In this document: in pieces, positions 7,241-8,596 of the stretch
Layout: each line of letters opens with the position of its first letter
How positions within the stretch are numbered: the stretch's first letter is position 1
Assembly (NCBI GenBank): GCA_023391395.1
Contig: JAEWBA010000332.1
Location: forward strand, 1 to 8,596
Direction: 5' to 3'
DNA from: Pseudomonadota bacterium
GTDB lineage: Bacteria; Pseudomonadota; Gammaproteobacteria; Burkholderiales; Burkholderiaceae_D
DNA length: 8,596 nucleotides
Translations under genes and position numbers: made by a program
Notes under the pieces: model-generated
Told to the model about the DNA's origin: nothing
What the model saw: the letters and a program-made list of their open reading frames with translations, nothing else
Database searches by the model: none

Positions 7241-7251
7241 TCGGCTAGCAT
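7221..7251 (+). promoter_or_regulatory. Weak candidate promoter of the EamA transporter
   Basis: CTGATA (7221-7226, four of six matches to TTGACA) and TAGCAT (7246-7251, four of six to TATAAT) are separated by 19 bases. The spacing is long and both boxes are poor, as often found for promoters that need an activator. The -35 lies inside the TGTACTG repeat cluster. This is a tentative call. Confidence 0.3.
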
Positions 7252-7280
7252 ACCTCAAGTTCAATGCCAAAGGAAACGCT

Positions 7281-8162
7281 ATGGATGCCGCAATGACACA
7301 GGAAAACAAGGGCATGTGGCTGGGTGTGGCGGGGGTCGCCATCTTCAGCCTGACGCTGCCTTTCACCCGTATGGCCGTGGCTGAACTCGATCCGGTGCTG
7401 GTGGCCCTGGGGCGGGCGGTGGTGGCGGCGGTCGCGTCTGCAGTGTTGCTGTGGTGGCTGGCCGCGCCGCCTCCCACGCGCAAACAGTGGGGACCCCTGG
7501 CCGTGACCTCGCTCGGCGTGGTGGTGGGCTTTCCGGTCCTGTCCTCGATCGCCATGCGTTACGTCCCGGCTTCGCACGGCGCAGTGGTGATCGGGGTGCT
7601 GCCGCTGGCGACCGCGCTGTTCGGCGCGCTGCGCTTCGGCGAGCGGCCTTCGACCGGATTCTGGATTGCCGCGGTCGCCGGCAGCGGCATCGTGATCGGC
7701 TTCGCCCTGTGGCAGGGCGGTGGGCAGCTGCACCCTGCCGACTTCGCGCTGTTCGGCGCGGTCATTGCAGCGGCCATGGGCTATGCCGAAGGCGCGCGCC
7801 TGTCGCGCAGCATGGGCGGCCAGCAGGTGATTTCCTGGGCACTGGTATTGTCCATGCCGATCCTGCTGCCGATCACGGTTGCGCTTGCCATGCACTACGG
7901 GCTCAGCGCCTCGCCGCGTGCCTGGCTCGGCTTCGGCTACATCTCCCTGTTTTCGATGTTCATCGGCTTTTTCTTCTGGTACAAGGGCCTGGCCCTGGGC
8001 GGGATTGCGCGCGTCGGCCAGGTGCAGTTGCTGCAACCCTTCCTGACCCTGGCCGGCGCCGCGCTCCTCCTCGGCGAAGCCTTCGACATGGAGACTCTAT
8101 TGTTCGCTTTCGCGGTCCTGACGGTGGTGGCCTTGGGGCGGCGCATGCCGGTGCGCTCATGA
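7281..8162 (+). CDS. EamA/DMT-family transporter
   Basis: 293-residue inner-membrane permease of the drug/metabolite transporter superfamily with two EamA repeats (about 12-143 and 152-288) and ten hydrophobic segments, near 13-33, 37-60, 71-90, 97-118, 126-144, 153-170, 183-204, 214-234, 241-264 and 271-287. Family-typical spots are LPFTRMAV in segment 1, VIGVLPLATALFGALRFGERP at the end of the first repeat, and LQPFLTLAGAALLLGEAF at the end of the second. Many members export amino acids or related metabolites; the substrate here is unknown. The ATG at 7281 is preceded by AAAGGA with six bases of spacing. The same frame stays open far upstream over the MocR gene, but that part is antisense shadow. 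Divergent pairing with the MocR gene suggests it is the main regulated target. Confidence 0.94.
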   Translation: MDAAMTQENKGMWLGVAGVAIFSLTLPFTRMAVAELDPVLVALGRAVVAAVASAVLLWWLAAPPPTRKQWGPLAVTSLGVVVGFPVLSSIAMRYVPASHGAVVIGVLPLATALFGALRFGERPSTGFWIAAVAGSGIVIGFALWQGGGQLHPADFALFGAVIAAAMGYAEGARLSRSMGGQQVISWALVLSMPILLPITVALAMHYGLSASPRAWLGFGYISLFSMFIGFFFWYKGLALGGIARVGQVQLLQPFLTLAGAALLLGEAFDMETLLFAFAVLTVVALGRRMPVRS

Positions 8163-8206
8163 GGCGCGGGACATTGCCGCTGGCAAGAAAGAGCGGCGGT
8201 TCGGAG

Positions 8207-8212
8207 TAAAAT
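8207..8212 (+). promoter_or_regulatory. Candidate -10 box of the RidA-family gene
   Basis: TAAAAT followed by the GC-rich CGCGACTCC lies about 64 bases before the RidA-family start, in the 113-base gap after the transporter stop. Five of six bases match the consensus -10. No convincing -35 is visible at 16-18 bases. If real, it would give this gene its own transcript separate from the transporter. Confidence 0.4.
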
Positions 8213-8275
8213 CGCGACTCCATTTCATCGGCCGCCCCGATGCCAGTCGCGCCGGCCTTCTTTCCGGAGTCTCCG

Positions 8276-8596
8276 ATGTCCTGTTACGAAAAGCTCAAAG
8301 CCCTGAATATCGAATTGCCTGCCGTTTCGGCCCCTGTGGCGGCCTATGTCATGCACGCCCAGACCGGCAATACCATTTTCCTGTCCGGCCATGTCGCCAA
8401 GAAGGATGGCAAGGCCTGGGTCGGCCAGCTCGGCCGGGACATGGCGACCGAAGAAGGCAAGCAGGCAGCACGCGCCGTCGCCATCGATCTGCTGGCGACC
8501 CTGCAGGCTGCCTGTGGCGGCGATCTCCGACGTGTGAAGCGCATCGTCAAGCTGATGTGCCTGGTGAACTCGACTTCCGACTACACCGAGCAGCAC
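8276..8596 (+). CDS. RidA/YjgF-family protein (5' part, runs off the window)
   Basis: 107 codons are open to the right edge without a stop. The protein begins MSCYEKLKALNIELPAVSAP, and has the family features TIFLSGHVAKKDGK, a GQLGRDMATEEGKQAAR block and LRRVKRIVKLMCLVNSTSDY. This N-terminus (YEKLKxLxIxLP) is that of the longer, about 150-residue RidA-like subgroup and not of canonical RidA, so roughly two thirds is present. Canonical RidA deaminates reactive enamines/imines released by PLP enzymes; whether this subgroup does so is uncertain, and the usual substrate-binding arginine region lies beyond the edge. GGAG six bases before the ATG decides the start; an in-frame ATG at 8240 lacks a binding site. 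Confidence 0.9.
   Translation, partial: MSCYEKLKALNIELPAVSAPVAAYVMHAQTGNTIFLSGHVAKKDGKAWVGQLGRDMATEEGKQAARAVAIDLLATLQAACGGDLRRVKRIVKLMCLVNSTSDYTEQH

Noticed and set aside
6255..7280. In-frame upstream extension of the EamA transporter
   Set aside because: This part is antisense to the MocR gene and unlike any transporter N-terminus; the AAAGGA before 7281 and the first membrane segment fix the start there.
7245..8036. 263-codon minus-strand frame opposite the transporter
   Set aside because: His/Arg/Gln-rich shadow sequence with no domain and no start signal; it overlaps the well-supported EamA gene.
8225..8596. 123-codon minus-strand open frame at the right edge
   Set aside because: It is antisense to the RidA-family frame, which has clear family motifs and a ribosome binding site.

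Overview
The window looks like ordinary chromosomal DNA from a GC-rich betaproteobacterium, probably Burkholderiales and perhaps Oxalobacteraceae. That placement is inferred from protein flavour, base composition and a tRNA-Lys of proteobacterial type; no marker in the window names the genus. Coding density is high, intergenic gaps are short, and there is no insertion sequence, CRISPR array, phage gene or integrase. I did not find a convincing undescribed multi-gene system. The most interesting item is regulatory: a set of direct repeats between a MocR-type regulator and a divergent transporter.

Layout, left to right. At 1-99 there is a Rho-independent terminator pointing left. Next comes tRNA-Lys(CTT) on the minus strand, with its own extended -10 promoter. 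Upstream of it, also on the minus strand, are an orphan GspE/PulE/PilB-type secretion ATPase and, 31 bases before that, a spermidine-synthase-fold protein that probably starts at TTG. These two look like an operon. Divergent from them is a small membrane protein of the DUF962/Mpo1-like family on the plus strand. It converges on htpG (Hsp90, minus strand), and a GC-rich hairpin lies between the two genes. htpG has a near-consensus heat-shock (sigma-32) promoter, which also fixes its start codon. Upstream of htpG is a MocR-family regulator (GntR winged helix fused to an aminotransferase domain, minus strand). It is divergent from an EamA/DMT-family transporter (plus strand). The window ends inside a RidA-family gene on the plus strand.

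How the genes may work together. The MocR regulator probably controls the divergent transporter and itself through TGTACTG repeats at 7170-7240. The small molecule sensed or exported is not visible from sequence. RidA-family proteins remove reactive enamine/imine intermediates made by PLP enzymes, so its place after a PLP-fold regulator and an exporter is suggestive but may be chance. The ATPase has no pilin or secretion genes beside it here, so its partners must lie elsewhere. Several very long open frames antisense to the real genes, up to about 650 codons, are by-products of GC-rich codon usage and are not annotated.
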